64,000 nucleotides of DNA. It comes from Paenibacillus thalictri. GTDB lineage: Bacteria; Bacillota; Bacilli; Paenibacillales; NBRC-103111. Of the stretch, positions 17,376 through 27,142 are shown piece by piece. Under the pieces are notes generated by a model. It worked only from the letters and a program-made list of their open reading frames with translations, had not been told where the DNA came from and searched no databases. Each line of letters begins with the position of its first letter. Position 1 is the first letter of the stretch. A program made the position numbers and the translations under genes. The stretch is taken from contig NZ_SIRE01000031.1 in assembly GCF_004307995.1 (NCBI RefSeq), forward strand, positions 51,747-115,746. The letters run 5' to 3'.

Positions 17376-19637
17376 GTGTCAATCAAAATTAAACTAACCG
17401 TCTGTATATCCTTATTGGTCGCTTTCATTCTGGCGCTTAATATCTTTATGTATTACTTCTCGACAAAGGAAGGTCAAGAAGCCAGCAACCGACAGCAGTT
17501 GGCTTTCATTGCCGAGCAAGTAAGCAAAACCGTTGAGATATCCCAGCAGGACCGAAGTTATATGGAGGATACAATCGGCGAAAGGCTGAGAACGGCTGCC
17601 ATCGCTGCGCAAATGCAGCTTGACCCCGATATCGAGAAAGTGACAAATCAGCAACTGATCGAGCTTAGCGCAAAGTTGGGGGTCGACCATATTACACTAT
17701 GGAAGAAACTCGACGACGATATTGTCGCCCTCAAATCGTCCGATCCCAATGAAATCAACTTAAGCTCTCGCACCTGGGATTACTGGTATACCGCGCAGCA
17801 GCAGCTTTTCAAAAATCATGATGTCACGATTCCCCAAGGCCAGAAACTGCCGCACTTTTGGTCGGGACCAATTAACTTCGCCTCCTCCGATCCGAAAAGG
17901 ATTAATAAATGGGGTTATTATTACGACGGAACGACTAATTATCTCGTCAATCCGTTTATCCATGCCGAGGTGTTTCTTGATTTTGAGAAATCAACAGGAA
18001 CAGAAGCCATTGTGCAGAAAATTTTGCAAAATAACCCCAACATTCTGGAAATTACAGGAATGAGTCCGGATTTTTTCGGAAAAGAGCCGTTGATCAAAGT
18101 CAAAAAGGGCATACCTGTATATAACTTGGACATTCGCGGCGTTATTTTCGGACAATATACATATCGAGATGAAACTTATGATGCAATCGCTATCCAATCA
18201 GCAATTAAAACGGGAGAAATCACCAATAGAGAACTCCGCTTGAACGGCAACAATATTTTGAAAAGTTTTATCCCCATTTTTAGCGAGCATCCTTATGTCA
18301 TTGGCATTACTTTCGATAATACGGCCATGAACAGCAGCTTAAGCCATCAGTTGTTCATACACTGCATGATTTCATTAATTTTGCTCATTGTGACTATGAT
18401 CGCCAGTTATTTTTTATCCGGAATTATCGTTCGTCCTGTGCATGAAATTCTGATGACGGTAAACCAGGTCGCCTCCGGCAATTTCAGCAGTTTGATTCAC
18501 GTCAGCCGGAAAGACGAGTTGGGGGTGCTGTCTTCGCGGGTGAATACAATGACAACCAATTTAAGCTCCCATACTGCCAGATTAAAAGAAACGGCGGAAG
18601 AGCTCAGAAAAACGAAAGAATACTTGGAATCGTTCGTAAACCATACCTCCGATGCGATTCACGTATCCGATCTGCTAGGCAATGTCATTCAGGTGAATAT
18701 TGCGTTCGAAGCCATGTACGGGTGGGCTGAAGATGAGGTGCTTGGCCGCCCGCTGACCAATATTCCCGATAATGTGAAAGAAGAATACGCGTTGAAAATA
18801 AAAAGCATGCTGCGGGGAGAGTCGGTTGCGGATTACGAAACGGTGCGATATGCAAGAGACGGAAAGCTGATCGATGTAAGCATCACCATCTCACCCATTC
18901 GCGATCAATCAGGCAACATCGTCGCCGTAGCATCGATTACCAGAAACATTACCGCCCGCAAACAAACCGAAGACGTGCTTAGGCAGTCGGAGAAACTTTC
19001 CATTGTCGGACAGCTGGCTGCAGGCGTCGCACATGAAATACGCAACCCGCTCACTACATTAATCGGATTTGTTCAGCTGCAGAAAATGAGAGGGCCGTTA
19101 AGCGAAAGCCACCTGGATGTAATGTTGTCCGAGCTGGACAGAATTAATTTTATCGTCAGCGAATTCCTTGTACTCGCCAAACCTCAAGCGAGAAACTTTC
19201 AACCGGAAAACGTGGGCAGTATCCTCTTCGACATCGTCATGTTTATGGAATCGCAGATGATCCTGAACAATGTGGAAATTGACATGCGGCTGCCGCAAGA
19301 GACGCCGCTTGTGCTTTGCGAAATCAATCAATTAAAGCAAGTGTTCATTAATGTCATTAAGAACGCCATGGAATCCATGCCGGGCGGCGGGTCGATCATT
19401 ATCGAGCTGACCCATCCCCATCCTGAAAGTGTTATGGTTCGCATTACCGACCATGGCTGCGGCATTCCGGAAGAAACTTTAAACCGGGTGGGGGAGCCGT
19501 TTTTTACGAGCAAAGAAAATGGGACAGGACTTGGGCTTATGGTGACCCAACGCATCATACACAACCATAAAGGCAGCTTATCGATCCACAGTAAGCCGGG
19601 TCAAGGTACTACGGTCGAAATTGTTTTGCCAGTATAA
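17376..19637 (+). CDS. Membrane PAS sensor histidine kinase (sporulation-kinase-like)
   Basis: A 753-residue two-component sensor. An N-terminal helix (about 7-27), an extracellular sensor domain of about 300 residues, a second helix (about 325-350), HAMP (RPVHEILMTVNQVASG), a PAS domain (about 420-535, FVNHTSDAIHVSDLLGNV), a HisKA dimerisation helix with the phospho-acceptor His in GVAHEIRNPLTTLIGF, and an ATPase with N box VIKNAMESM and G boxes DHGCGIP and GTGLGLMV. The HEIRNPLT box and arrangement resemble KinA/KinB/KinE phosphorelay kinases. The start is GTG 17376, 8 bases after AAGGGGCAG. There is no response regulator beside it, so it may feed Spo0F or another distant partner. Confidence 0.88.
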   Translation: MSIKIKLTVCISLLVAFILALNIFMYYFSTKEGQEASNRQQLAFIAEQVSKTVEISQQDRSYMEDTIGERLRTAAIAAQMQLDPDIEKVTNQQLIELSAKLGVDHITLWKKLDDDIVALKSSDPNEINLSSRTWDYWYTAQQQLFKNHDVTIPQGQKLPHFWSGPINFASSDPKRINKWGYYYDGTTNYLVNPFIHAEVFLDFEKSTGTEAIVQKILQNNPNILEITGMSPDFFGKEPLIKVKKGIPVYNLDIRGVIFGQYTYRDETYDAIAIQSAIKTGEITNRELRLNGNNILKSFIPIFSEHPYVIGITFDNTAMNSSLSHQLFIHCMISLILLIVTMIASYFLSGIIVRPVHEILMTVNQVASGNFSSLIHVSRKDELGVLSSRVNTMTTNLSSHTARLKETAEELRKTKEYLESFVNHTSDAIHVSDLLGNVIQVNIAFEAMYGWAEDEVLGRPLTNIPDNVKEEYALKIKSMLRGESVADYETVRYARDGKLIDVSITISPIRDQSGNIVAVASITRNITARKQTEDVLRQSEKLSIVGQLAAGVAHEIRNPLTTLIGFVQLQKMRGPLSESHLDVMLSELDRINFIVSEFLVLAKPQARNFQPENVGSILFDIVMFMESQMILNNVEIDMRLPQETPLVLCEINQLKQVFINVIKNAMESMPGGGSIIIELTHPHPESVMVRITDHGCGIPEETLNRVGEPFFTSKENGTGLGLMVTQRIIHNHKGSLSIHSKPGQGTTVEIVLPV

Positions 19638-19644
19638 TACCAAA

Positions 19645-19688
19645 CAGCCGGCCAGGAGTCCTAGCTCCTAGCCGGCTGCTTGTGTTTT
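19645..19688. terminator. Convergent terminator between sensor kinase and PL7 lyase
   Basis: CAGCCGGCCAGGAG pairs with CTCCTAGCCGGCTG. On the plus strand GCTTGTGTTTTAT follows; on the minus strand TGTTTGGTATTAT follows. It is positioned to serve both converging genes, better for the kinase. Confidence 0.7.
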
Positions 19689-19726
19689 ATTCCGATGTTT
19701 AATACGAGCTTAAGCAATCCGCGCCT

Positions 19727-21769
19727 TTACTGGTGTGTCACCGTATAATCGTAGACCCAATTTTCCGCATACGCGTTTTGACTTTCTCCGGGTGCGGTCG
19801 TATCGTTGGACTGCGTATAGTTGCCGATTTTGAAATAGCAGCCGGTAGCGTTTTTGGTCTGCGTGTAAGGCACCGCTTGACCGTTGTACTCATAGCTGAG
19901 CACACCGCCGGATGCCGTTACTTTAACCGTAAATACGGTACCCAATACGTAGTTGCTGTCGAGCAAATAAGCATGTGTGTTGTTCCCGTCGGTAATGTAG
20001 ATTTTGGCTGTTGTGGACACGCCCCCGGGATTGTCGCCTTCCACGCGGAACACCGTGACATCGTCGCTGGCATCATGAATTTGGCCGACCACGGTATGCG
20101 GTTTGACGGAAGTCAGATGGGTTACCTTTTGCTTGATGAACATCGAATGGGTCTTTCCGTCGTTGGTTCCCCACGACATTTGCGAACTGGACCCGGTACC
20201 GCTGTAATTATCCTTCATTTCGCGCAGTTCGCTTCTGGGATTTTTGGAGCCGCTTGTCGATACGGCCCCGTGATTAGCCCGGAACTGCACGGCATAACCG
20301 TCGGAATCATGCACCACTTTAAACCACGGATCAATGGAATAGGTGTCCAGATCGGGCTGAACGATCTCCAGCGGCGATGACAGATCGGAGGGCGATTTAG
20401 GTATAGGCAAGGTTAGCTTCCAATTTTTCAAATATAGCACCTGCGATGGCAAAGTCGGATTTTGCGAGCCTCCGGACTGCGTGGTGGCGCTGGCGGAATT
20501 GCTTGCAGGCGACACGTTGCCTGCTGCGTCTTTCGCTTTGACCGTATAGCTGTAAGACGTCGACGGGTTTAATCCCGTATCGCTGAACGACGTCGCGGTC
20601 GGCGAACCGACCAGCGTTGTGCCGCGATAGACGTCATAGCCGGTGACGCCGACATTATCAGTAGACGCGGTCCAGCTCAGGTTGATTTGGCTGCTCGATA
20701 CGGCCGCCGCCGTCAAATTCGTCGGAACCGTGGGCGCTTGCGTATCTCCTCCGCTTCCGGCACCGCCGCTGGTCAACGTGAAATCGTCAAAGCGAACATC
20801 GCTTGACGTTGTACCACGGGCAAAAATCACCACGCTTGTGTTCGAAGCTCCGGTTGTGAAAGAGACTGAAATTTGCTTCCAGGAGGGTGAGTTGCCGTTT
20901 ACGGTAACTTCTCTGCCTCCGAAGCCGTTCGCCCCGATCGCGCCTTGCCCCATTATCCAGGCGCTGACCGTATATGCGGTATTTGCGCTCAAACCGGTGA
21001 CGGTTTGCGAAACCTGCGAGCCGGACGCTTGAATTTTCGCGGAACGCGAACCGCTATGATGATCGCTGGTGGAAATAGCGGTGCTTCCGCTTGTCGTCCA
21101 GCCGCTAAAGCTGCTTTCGAAGCCCGGGTTGGCGATTGTAATGGATGTGTCTCCGCCGGAACTGACCAGAACGTCATCCCACCAGCCGGCGCCGGTCGTG
21201 TATATGCCGATTTTGCCGCCGGACAAGCTGCTGTCGGTAACGCTGACTTGCTGTACGCCGTTGACATACCCGGAAATCGTCGTGCCATTCATCGAAAGCT
21301 TTAACGTATAGAAGGTGGAAGTATTAAAGGAGTATGCTGCGCTTTGCAGCACCGTGGCCGTCCCGCCCGATTTTTTCTTGAGCACCACGTTGCCGTTATT
21401 TAATGCTAGCAAATAATAATTGTTGTTGTCGGCGTAACGTCCGAGAATACCTGTAGTGGAGCCGGTCGAGCCGGTTTGAACGCGGGCTTGGTAGGTGTAG
21501 TTCGTCCAGGAAGTTTGACCGTTAGTCATGACGTAGTCGGTCGAGGTCGTTTGGGTTTGCTTGGCCAATTTCGTGCTGATTTCCGAAATCGCCCAACTGC
21601 CGTTACCTGTTGCATTCACCCAGTTGCCTTGCGGAAAAGCGGAGTATGATTCGAAATTGTCACTTAACAATGTGGCGGCGGAAGCGGGAGCAAGAGGAAC
21701 AAAAGCCGCCAGTAAAAGTAAACAAATCAATAGACGCACAACTTTGCTGATTTCATTACGCAACATCAT
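19727..21769 (-). CDS. Secreted polysaccharide lyase family 7 (alginate-lyase-type), modular
   Basis: A 680-residue extracellular enzyme. A signal peptide (about 5-31, ending PASAA) is followed by a LamG-like beta-sandwich starting TLLSDNFESY, a second carbohydrate-binding module starting NPGFESSFSGW, a fibronectin type III domain (APTVPTNLTAAAVSSS to SASATT) and the PL7 catalytic domain. PL7 signatures are RSELREM, the QIH motif with the catalytic His, and YFKIGNYTQ (canonical YFKAGxYxQ). PL7 enzymes cleave alginate or related uronans by beta-elimination. ATG 21769 or 21766 follows TTGGAGGG; the longer frame to 21853 is not needed. The adjacent sensor/regulator pair may control it. Confidence 0.9.
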   Translation of the reverse strand: MMLRNEISKVVRLLICLLLLAAFVPLAPASAATLLSDNFESYSAFPQGNWVNATGNGSWAISEISTKLAKQTQTTSTDYVMTNGQTSWTNYTYQARVQTGSTGSTTGILGRYADNNNYYLLALNNGNVVLKKKSGGTATVLQSAAYSFNTSTFYTLKLSMNGTTISGYVNGVQQVSVTDSSLSGGKIGIYTTGAGWWDDVLVSSGGDTSITIANPGFESSFSGWTTSGSTAISTSDHHSGSRSAKIQASGSQVSQTVTGLSANTAYTVSAWIMGQGAIGANGFGGREVTVNGNSPSWKQISVSFTTGASNTSVVIFARGTTSSDVRFDDFTLTSGGAGSGGDTQAPTVPTNLTAAAVSSSQINLSWTASTDNVGVTGYDVYRGTTLVGSPTATSFSDTGLNPSTSYSYTVKAKDAAGNVSPASNSASATTQSGGSQNPTLPSQVLYLKNWKLTLPIPKSPSDLSSPLEIVQPDLDTYSIDPWFKVVHDSDGYAVQFRANHGAVSTSGSKNPRSELREMKDNYSGTGSSSQMSWGTNDGKTHSMFIKQKVTHLTSVKPHTVVGQIHDASDDVTVFRVEGDNPGGVSTTAKIYITDGNNTHAYLLDSNYVLGTVFTVKVTASGGVLSYEYNGQAVPYTQTKNATGCYFKIGNYTQSNDTTAPGESQNAYAENWVYDYTVTHQ

Positions 21770-22092
21770 TATACCCTCCAATATAATTTTGTATGCGGTT
21801 ACAAGTTGTCCTTTCGACATTTCAAAATCCACTTTCATCATCACGGCAAGCATTCAAGTTTTATTGCATCGGGTGAAGCGAACGGCAATCCCTCCTCAGG
21901 CAAGCATAGTGGCCGGCTTTTCCATTATATAGTCCATGAACCTGAAGATGGTAAAAGTTTTTTTAGGTCATGTTGTCATTATTATAGGTCCCGGTCCATT
22001 CTCACATCATCGTGCCCATTGCATGACGGCCCCGTCAGCCCCGTTGTTACGGGCTGCTCCGTATTCCCGAAGCAGCCGAACCATGGGCGAAA

Positions 22093-23190
22093 TCAATTGT
22101 CCCGCTCGCCTAGATCCTCAGTCAACCACATCTTCATTTGCGTGCGAAGTCTGTTGGCGGCCCCCATTTCCCCCCGCTCCTCTAGAACCTTAAGCAGAGC
22201 ATTGTAATGTGCGACTTCGCCCGGCTCCAGCTTAATAAATTGCCGCAAAATCGCTTCCTTGATGATGTCATCCGCTTTGGGCAGCCAGTTCCCCAAACTT
22301 CGCAGATAGGCGGATAAAAGCTGGTACCGCTTATGCTCCGACCAGAGATACGACTCCATCTCCAAATAATCTCCGCGATACAACTTCAGCATCTGTTCGA
22401 TGACGGTTTGATCCGCTTCGCGCTGCAGCAGCTCACTTAAACGCCCCGCGTCGCTTTCGATTTGTTCGGTCCGCATCCAGTAACGTTCGTCGCCAAACAT
22501 AATCATATCGGGAAATCCCGCCTGTTTAAGCATGCTGCGCAGCTGGTACAAAGTGGTGTGAAGCAGCGACTGCGCCCTATCCAGAGGAAGATTGGGCCAC
22601 AGTTCATCCATCAGCTTATGGCGGTATACGGGGGAGCCGGCGTGATGCCACAAGTAAGCGAACAGCTCTTTGGTCTTTTTGGTGCGCCATGTCATCAATC
22701 GGTCTTCTGTGTCGTAAAGCTCCATACTTCCAAGCACATGCAGCTGCAGGCATGCCTTTGGCTGCTTCTCGGGCTGGGCCGAATTGTGAACAGGTTGAGC
22801 CGCAGACCTGCCTGACGATGCCCGCTTCAAGCGGCGATCGCGAAATCGGTCCAACGTCTTATTCAGCCGGTCTTTGGAGACAGGCTTAAGCAAGTAGTCA
22901 AAAGCACTCGCCTCAAAAGCTCTTACCGCATATTCTTCATATGCGGTTACAAAAACAACTTCGCTCTGCGGCACCTTGGCAAGCAGCTTGTCTGCGGCAG
23001 TCAATCCGTTCATACCCGGCATTTCGATATCGATAAAGATCAGCTCCGGGTTGAGTTCGTCTAGGTACCGAAGGGCTTCGGACGCTTGGTTAAATTTCCC
23101 CATAACAGAAACGCCGCCCACCTCTCCAAGCAGTATGTCCAGCACATCGAGCGCAATCTCCTCATCATCGATCAAGACGGCTTTGATCAT
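22093..23190 (-). CDS. Response regulator with SARP-like output (receiver + winged helix + BTAD)
   Basis: A 365-residue cytoplasmic regulator. The receiver domain (1-120) shows the acidic pair in LIDDEE, the phospho-acceptor Asp in IFIDIEMPGMNG and Lys in LKPVSK. After a linker comes an OmpR-like winged helix (LQLHVLGSMELYD to LRSMLKQAG) and a bacterial transcriptional activator domain to the C-terminus, the layout of Bacillus SARP-like regulators. ATG 23190 is preceded by CCGGAGGAATTCC, and the gene overlaps the end of the sensor kinase by 26 bases, so translation is probably coupled. Likely partner is that kinase; a likely target is the PL7 gene, by position only. Confidence 0.88.
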   Translation of the reverse strand: MIKAVLIDDEEIALDVLDILLGEVGGVSVMGKFNQASEALRYLDELNPELIFIDIEMPGMNGLTAADKLLAKVPQSEVVFVTAYEEYAVRAFEASAFDYLLKPVSKDRLNKTLDRFRDRRLKRASSGRSAAQPVHNSAQPEKQPKACLQLHVLGSMELYDTEDRLMTWRTKKTKELFAYLWHHAGSPVYRHKLMDELWPNLPLDRAQSLLHTTLYQLRSMLKQAGFPDMIMFGDERYWMRTEQIESDAGRLSELLQREADQTVIEQMLKLYRGDYLEMESYLWSEHKRYQLLSAYLRSLGNWLPKADDIIKEAILRQFIKLEPGEVAHYNALLKVLEERGEMGAANRLRTQMKMWLTEDLGERDN

Positions 23191-26100
23191 GGAATTCCTC
23201 CGGTATAGTAAATTTAACTTGCGTTCCTTGTCCAAAAACGCTGCTTACTTCCAACTTGCGGTAATAAATCATTTGCAGCCGGCGTTTCACGTTACCTACG
23301 CCGATACCGGTTCCATCCTCATGCTCAAGTCGTGTAAGCGTCTCTTGATCCATCCCCACTCCATCGTCTTCGACCTTGAAGTGGATATCTCCGCTCACAT
23401 TGCTCACGCTGATCCACACCGTTCCTCCGGCCTCTTTGGGGCCGATGCCATGGCGCACGGCGTTCTCTACGAGTGGCTGCAGCGTAAGCGGCGGGAGCAT
23501 GCACGTAAGATCGTCCTCCACATCGTAAATGACGTTTAATCTGCTGCCGAAACGAAGCTGTTCAATGGCCAGATACGCTTTGACCAGTTCCAGCTCCTGC
23601 TGAAAAGATACCAGCTGCCCTTGAAACGAAAACGTAAATTTGGCGCGCAGATACGTCGTCAGATGATGAATCGTTTCTCTCAGCTTGTCAACGTCTTTAT
23701 AACTTAAGCCAATCAGCGCATTCATGCTGTTGTACAGAAAATGAGGCGTAATCTGCGCCTGCAAAAAATCGATCTCTTTGCGGACCGCCTGCTCCGACGA
23801 CCGTTTCATCGCAAGCAGCGACTGCATCCGCGCTTTCAGCTCCTCCAGCTCAAACGGCTTTTGCAAAATGTCGTTAGCCCCTGCGGCAAACGATGCCATC
23901 ACATCGCCCCTTTGACCGGAGGCGGTCAGCATCAGTACGGGAAGCTCGGACAAACTGTGACTGGAGCGGATCTCCTTGCACACATCCAATCCGGATACGC
24001 CGGGCATCATCAAATCGACCAGCGCCAGATCCGGTTTCAGTCCGTTCTGCAGCAGCCCCAGCGCCTCACTGCCTCTTTGTACCGCCGTGTAGCCGTATCC
24101 TAACGAAGTAACCGCATGGATCAAAATCACCACATTGGACGGTTCATCATCGATAATCAATATGGAAAAGGGGGCCGAGCTATCGTCGGATCGTTGAATC
24201 GGCAGCAGCGATATTTTTTCCATAGGCTCCGGGATGAACCGTTGTTCCGCCAGCTCTGTGTCTTGCCGCGCGATCGGCAGCGTGAACGTAAATCTCGTCC
24301 CCTGACCTACTTCGGATTCCATATCCAGTATGCCGCCTTGCAGTTCAATCAGCTGTTTGGTTATGCTGAGGCCAAGTCCGATCCCCCCTGCCGATCTTGC
24401 TCCTTCTTCGCGGTACTGTTCAAACGGCAAAAAGATCGTATGGCGGGCTTCTTCCGGAATGCCGATGCCTGTGTCGATGACCGATATGGCGAGTTCCTCG
24501 CCTCTTCGTTCCGCCGAAATCCGAACCGTTCCTTTCTCGGTAAACTTCAGACCGTTTTCCAACAAATTGTATAAAATTTGCTTAAGGCGATTCTCATCGG
24601 CCCAAACCAACGGCAAATCCGCAGGCAAATCGTCAATCAAGACGGTTTGGCTGCTTATCGGCGTAATGGAAAGCGTCTCGATCACAAAACGTGTCGTCAT
24701 GCGGACGTCGACAGGTGTCGTACGAATGCGCAGCTGTCCCCGCTTAATCAAGGACATATCGAGGATATCGTGCACCAGACCGGCAAGTCGGCGGCTCACC
24801 AGGTTCAGAAGCCGGATGTCCTCCCGTTGTTTGGCTCCCATTTCACTGCCCCGTTCATCAAGGAGCGACTGTGAAAGGTTCATAATGCCGTGCAGCGGGG
24901 TCCTGAGCTCATGCGACGTTTTGGCCATAAACTCGTCCTTCTGCCGGTCATATTCAATCAATTGTCTGGACAACCTGTCATTTTTGATAAACGCCTGCTG
25001 AATTCGGTTGGACATCAGGAAAGCTTGCGAGAAAACGAGCAGCAGCGGAGCCACAATCATATAATAAGGGTTGTCCAGGCCGATCTCGTATCTGAATTGA
25101 GCCGTTGCCCAACTAACGATCAAGAAAAACAAACCGAGCATTAAGTAAACCGCGTCCGTCGTCCCTTTTCGCCAGCTGCGAAACAATGCTGCTATGATAA
25201 TGAAAAAGGTAGTAATTTGCAGCAATAGGTACAACGGAACCGTTAAACGCAAATAATCGTTGGGTGTGAAGCAGGCGACCGTAACAAACACGTACGTAAC
25301 TCTTTTTAACCATCGGAAAAATCGGTCTTCTTGAAGTCCCAGATACGCATAAATGTACAAGCCAAAACAAATAAACGATAAAAACACGGAGACGAAAATC
25401 AGTTTTTGCAGCACCGGAAAAGAAAGGCCGGGAAAAAGGGAGGACAACAATATTTCGTTATCGATGCTAAAAAAGAAGCCGGTCCCCAGGCAAAACAAAC
25501 TGAAATACATCAAATGGCGCTCCGTGCGCCAATGCTTAATCATGCCGACATAATACAACGTAAACAACAGCATAACCGAAATTTGCACCATATCCGCAAG
25601 ACGTGAGTTGTCCCGCCGGTCAAGAAGCATCTGTCCGGGACCAAACTCGGGCGTCTGCGCGATGCCGCCGGCCAAATATTTAAGGCTGGCGACCTGAATA
25701 ATAATTTCTACCTTGTCGGATTCCGACTTCGCTATACCGTAAAAAGGAAAGTTGCTGGCATAAAAGACGCTTTCCTCAAGCGAAGGCGTCCCGCTGCCTC
25801 CGAGGTCGACGCCATTTATGAATACCCGGCTGGACATCCGCACCTTTTTTAATCTGAGACCGTATATGTCAGGTTTGCTTACATCAACGACAAGGCGATA
25901 TGTTCCTACGCCAAAGCCGTCCCTGCCTGCTCTTTCCACGGTACCTTGCCAATCGCCCGGCACCTTAAGCATCTGTTTATCCGCTTCCTGGGCCCCATTG
26001 GCGAAATCGGCAGGACTAAGCAGTTTGTCCTCATAGAACTCCCATTCGCCTTTTAGCGGAATAATGCCCCTCTTGGCGAAATTCCACGCTTTGGCATCCA

Positions 26101-26263
26101 GCGATCCGTTCTTCGCTTCAGGGAAAATTGCGTCCGGATGAAGCCATTTAAATAAGAAGATGAACAGCCCCAGCAAAAAAATGGCCAATATCCCCGAGAT
26201 CACAAACATATGTTTTTTTCTCATCATCCGGCCCCATAAAAATATGCGCTTTGTATGCCACAT
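23165..26263 (-). CDS. Hybrid sensor with 7TMR-DISM input, two histidine kinase units and an internal receiver
   Basis: A 1032-residue membrane sensor. N-terminal helix, an extracellular jelly-roll domain (about 55-215, LKVPGDWQGT, YRLVVDVS), seven or so helices (about 225-430), then HisKA with His in AKTSHELRTPLHGI, ATPase (NLLENGLKF, DTGIGIPEE, GGIGLGLSIT), a receiver domain with Asp in LALVDLMMPGVSG, and a second, LytS-type kinase with His in ITPHFLYNSMNAL and its own ATPase (LVENAVRHGIG, GTGIGVGNV). Having both kinase classes in one chain suggests an internal phosphorelay ending on the SARP-like regulator. ATG 26263 is chosen for AAGGGTG 6 bases upstream. Confidence 0.9.
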   Translation of the reverse strand: MWHTKRIFLWGRMMRKKHMFVISGILAIFLLGLFIFLFKWLHPDAIFPEAKNGSLDAKAWNFAKRGIIPLKGEWEFYEDKLLSPADFANGAQEADKQMLKVPGDWQGTVERAGRDGFGVGTYRLVVDVSKPDIYGLRLKKVRMSSRVFINGVDLGGSGTPSLEESVFYASNFPFYGIAKSESDKVEIIIQVASLKYLAGGIAQTPEFGPGQMLLDRRDNSRLADMVQISVMLLFTLYYVGMIKHWRTERHLMYFSLFCLGTGFFFSIDNEILLSSLFPGLSFPVLQKLIFVSVFLSFICFGLYIYAYLGLQEDRFFRWLKRVTYVFVTVACFTPNDYLRLTVPLYLLLQITTFFIIIAALFRSWRKGTTDAVYLMLGLFFLIVSWATAQFRYEIGLDNPYYMIVAPLLLVFSQAFLMSNRIQQAFIKNDRLSRQLIEYDRQKDEFMAKTSHELRTPLHGIMNLSQSLLDERGSEMGAKQREDIRLLNLVSRRLAGLVHDILDMSLIKRGQLRIRTTPVDVRMTTRFVIETLSITPISSQTVLIDDLPADLPLVWADENRLKQILYNLLENGLKFTEKGTVRISAERRGEELAISVIDTGIGIPEEARHTIFLPFEQYREEGARSAGGIGLGLSITKQLIELQGGILDMESEVGQGTRFTFTLPIARQDTELAEQRFIPEPMEKISLLPIQRSDDSSAPFSILIIDDEPSNVVILIHAVTSLGYGYTAVQRGSEALGLLQNGLKPDLALVDLMMPGVSGLDVCKEIRSSHSLSELPVLMLTASGQRGDVMASFAAGANDILQKPFELEELKARMQSLLAMKRSSEQAVRKEIDFLQAQITPHFLYNSMNALIGLSYKDVDKLRETIHHLTTYLRAKFTFSFQGQLVSFQQELELVKAYLAIEQLRFGSRLNVIYDVEDDLTCMLPPLTLQPLVENAVRHGIGPKEAGGTVWISVSNVSGDIHFKVEDDGVGMDQETLTRLEHEDGTGIGVGNVKRRLQMIYYRKLEVSSVFGQGTQVKFTIPEEFHDQSRLDR

Positions 26264-26417
26264 AGGCATCACCCTTATCATAACAGATTGTTCGACATCG
26301 TAGCGTGAAAAATGAAGAAGCAGTAGCCTAAAAGCCGCCGCTGCTTTCCGTTGAATCTATACGAAGCTATCGATAATCGTATTGTAACGAATAGACTCTC
26401 AACATTTTCTAAACATG

Positions 26418-26447
26418 AAAAAAAGCCCATGAGTAGTTCATGGACTT
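26418..26447 (-). terminator. Terminator of the nitrilase-wHTH operon
   Basis: Minus strand AAGTCCATGA, loop ACTAC, TCATGGGCTT, then TTTTTTT. It lies 20 bases after the last gene of the operon. Confidence 0.88.
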
Positions 26448-26467
26448 AATAACTCAGCTTATGGGAA

Positions 26468-27142
26468 TTATTTCTTGCGTTTCTTTAATGAAGCTTCCAA
26501 TTTATCCAACTTCCTAAAAAGCATGTACCGGTCGAGCGGCTCTCTATATTTGATAATGATTTGGTTAAACATTTCCATTTGTACGGTGCTGAGCCCAAGT
26601 TCGGATTCCAAATATTCCTCCAGTTCCTCTAAGGTGCTCAGTTTGCTGTAATGCTGATTTACCGCTCTCATTACGGTCAAATAGCAGTGCTTCACCTGGT
26701 CCATATCATCCAATTGAACGTAGACAATACAGCGATCCCACGTCAAAAAACGGCGTTCGACGTAGTTGTCCAATATGATTAAATCTACGACCCTTTCAAA
26801 TTCGGCATCATCCATCCGTCTAAGCGATGCGGCCTCAAGATAAGGCCGCAAGGCATCAAACGCCGCTGCGGTCATGGCAGCTCGCAAATCTTCGTTTAAT
26901 TTATACTTTTTAAGTGCCGCCTGGGTTTTGTTAAATTCCCGCTCCTTCATCATCTGATGAATCGCGGATTGCAGCTCGGCATACATTTCATAGGTAGATG
27001 GATAATGCTCTTCAAGCCATTCCAGAATATCTGCATAACCCTCTTCGATGATCTGGATTGCATTAAACTGGTCAGCTTCCGGAAGCTCAAGATACCAGGC
27101 ACTCAAATCTCCGCATAATTTGCCAATTGCCGGTTTACTCAT
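26468..27142 (-). CDS. Unrecognised charged helical protein, third main gene of the nitrilase operon
   Basis: I do not recognise this 224-residue protein. It is predicted mostly helical, rich in Glu, Leu and Lys, with no signal peptide, membrane helix or cysteine cluster. Notable stretches are GDLSAWYLELPEADQFN near the N-terminus, FDALRPYLEAASLRRMDDAEFE in the middle, and a Lys/Arg-rich tail (KLEASLKKRKK). Its ATG shares ATGA with the stop of the winged-helix gene (4-base overlap), showing tight coupling and a possible protein-protein partnership. An intrinsic terminator follows directly. Confidence 0.75.
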   Translation of the reverse strand: MSKPAIGKLCGDLSAWYLELPEADQFNAIQIIEEGYADILEWLEEHYPSTYEMYAELQSAIHQMMKEREFNKTQAALKKYKLNEDLRAAMTAAAFDALRPYLEAASLRRMDDAEFERVVDLIILDNYVERRFLTWDRCIVYVQLDDMDQVKHCYLTVMRAVNQHYSKLSTLEELEEYLESELGLSTVQMEMFNQIIIKYREPLDRYMLFRKLDKLEASLKKRKK

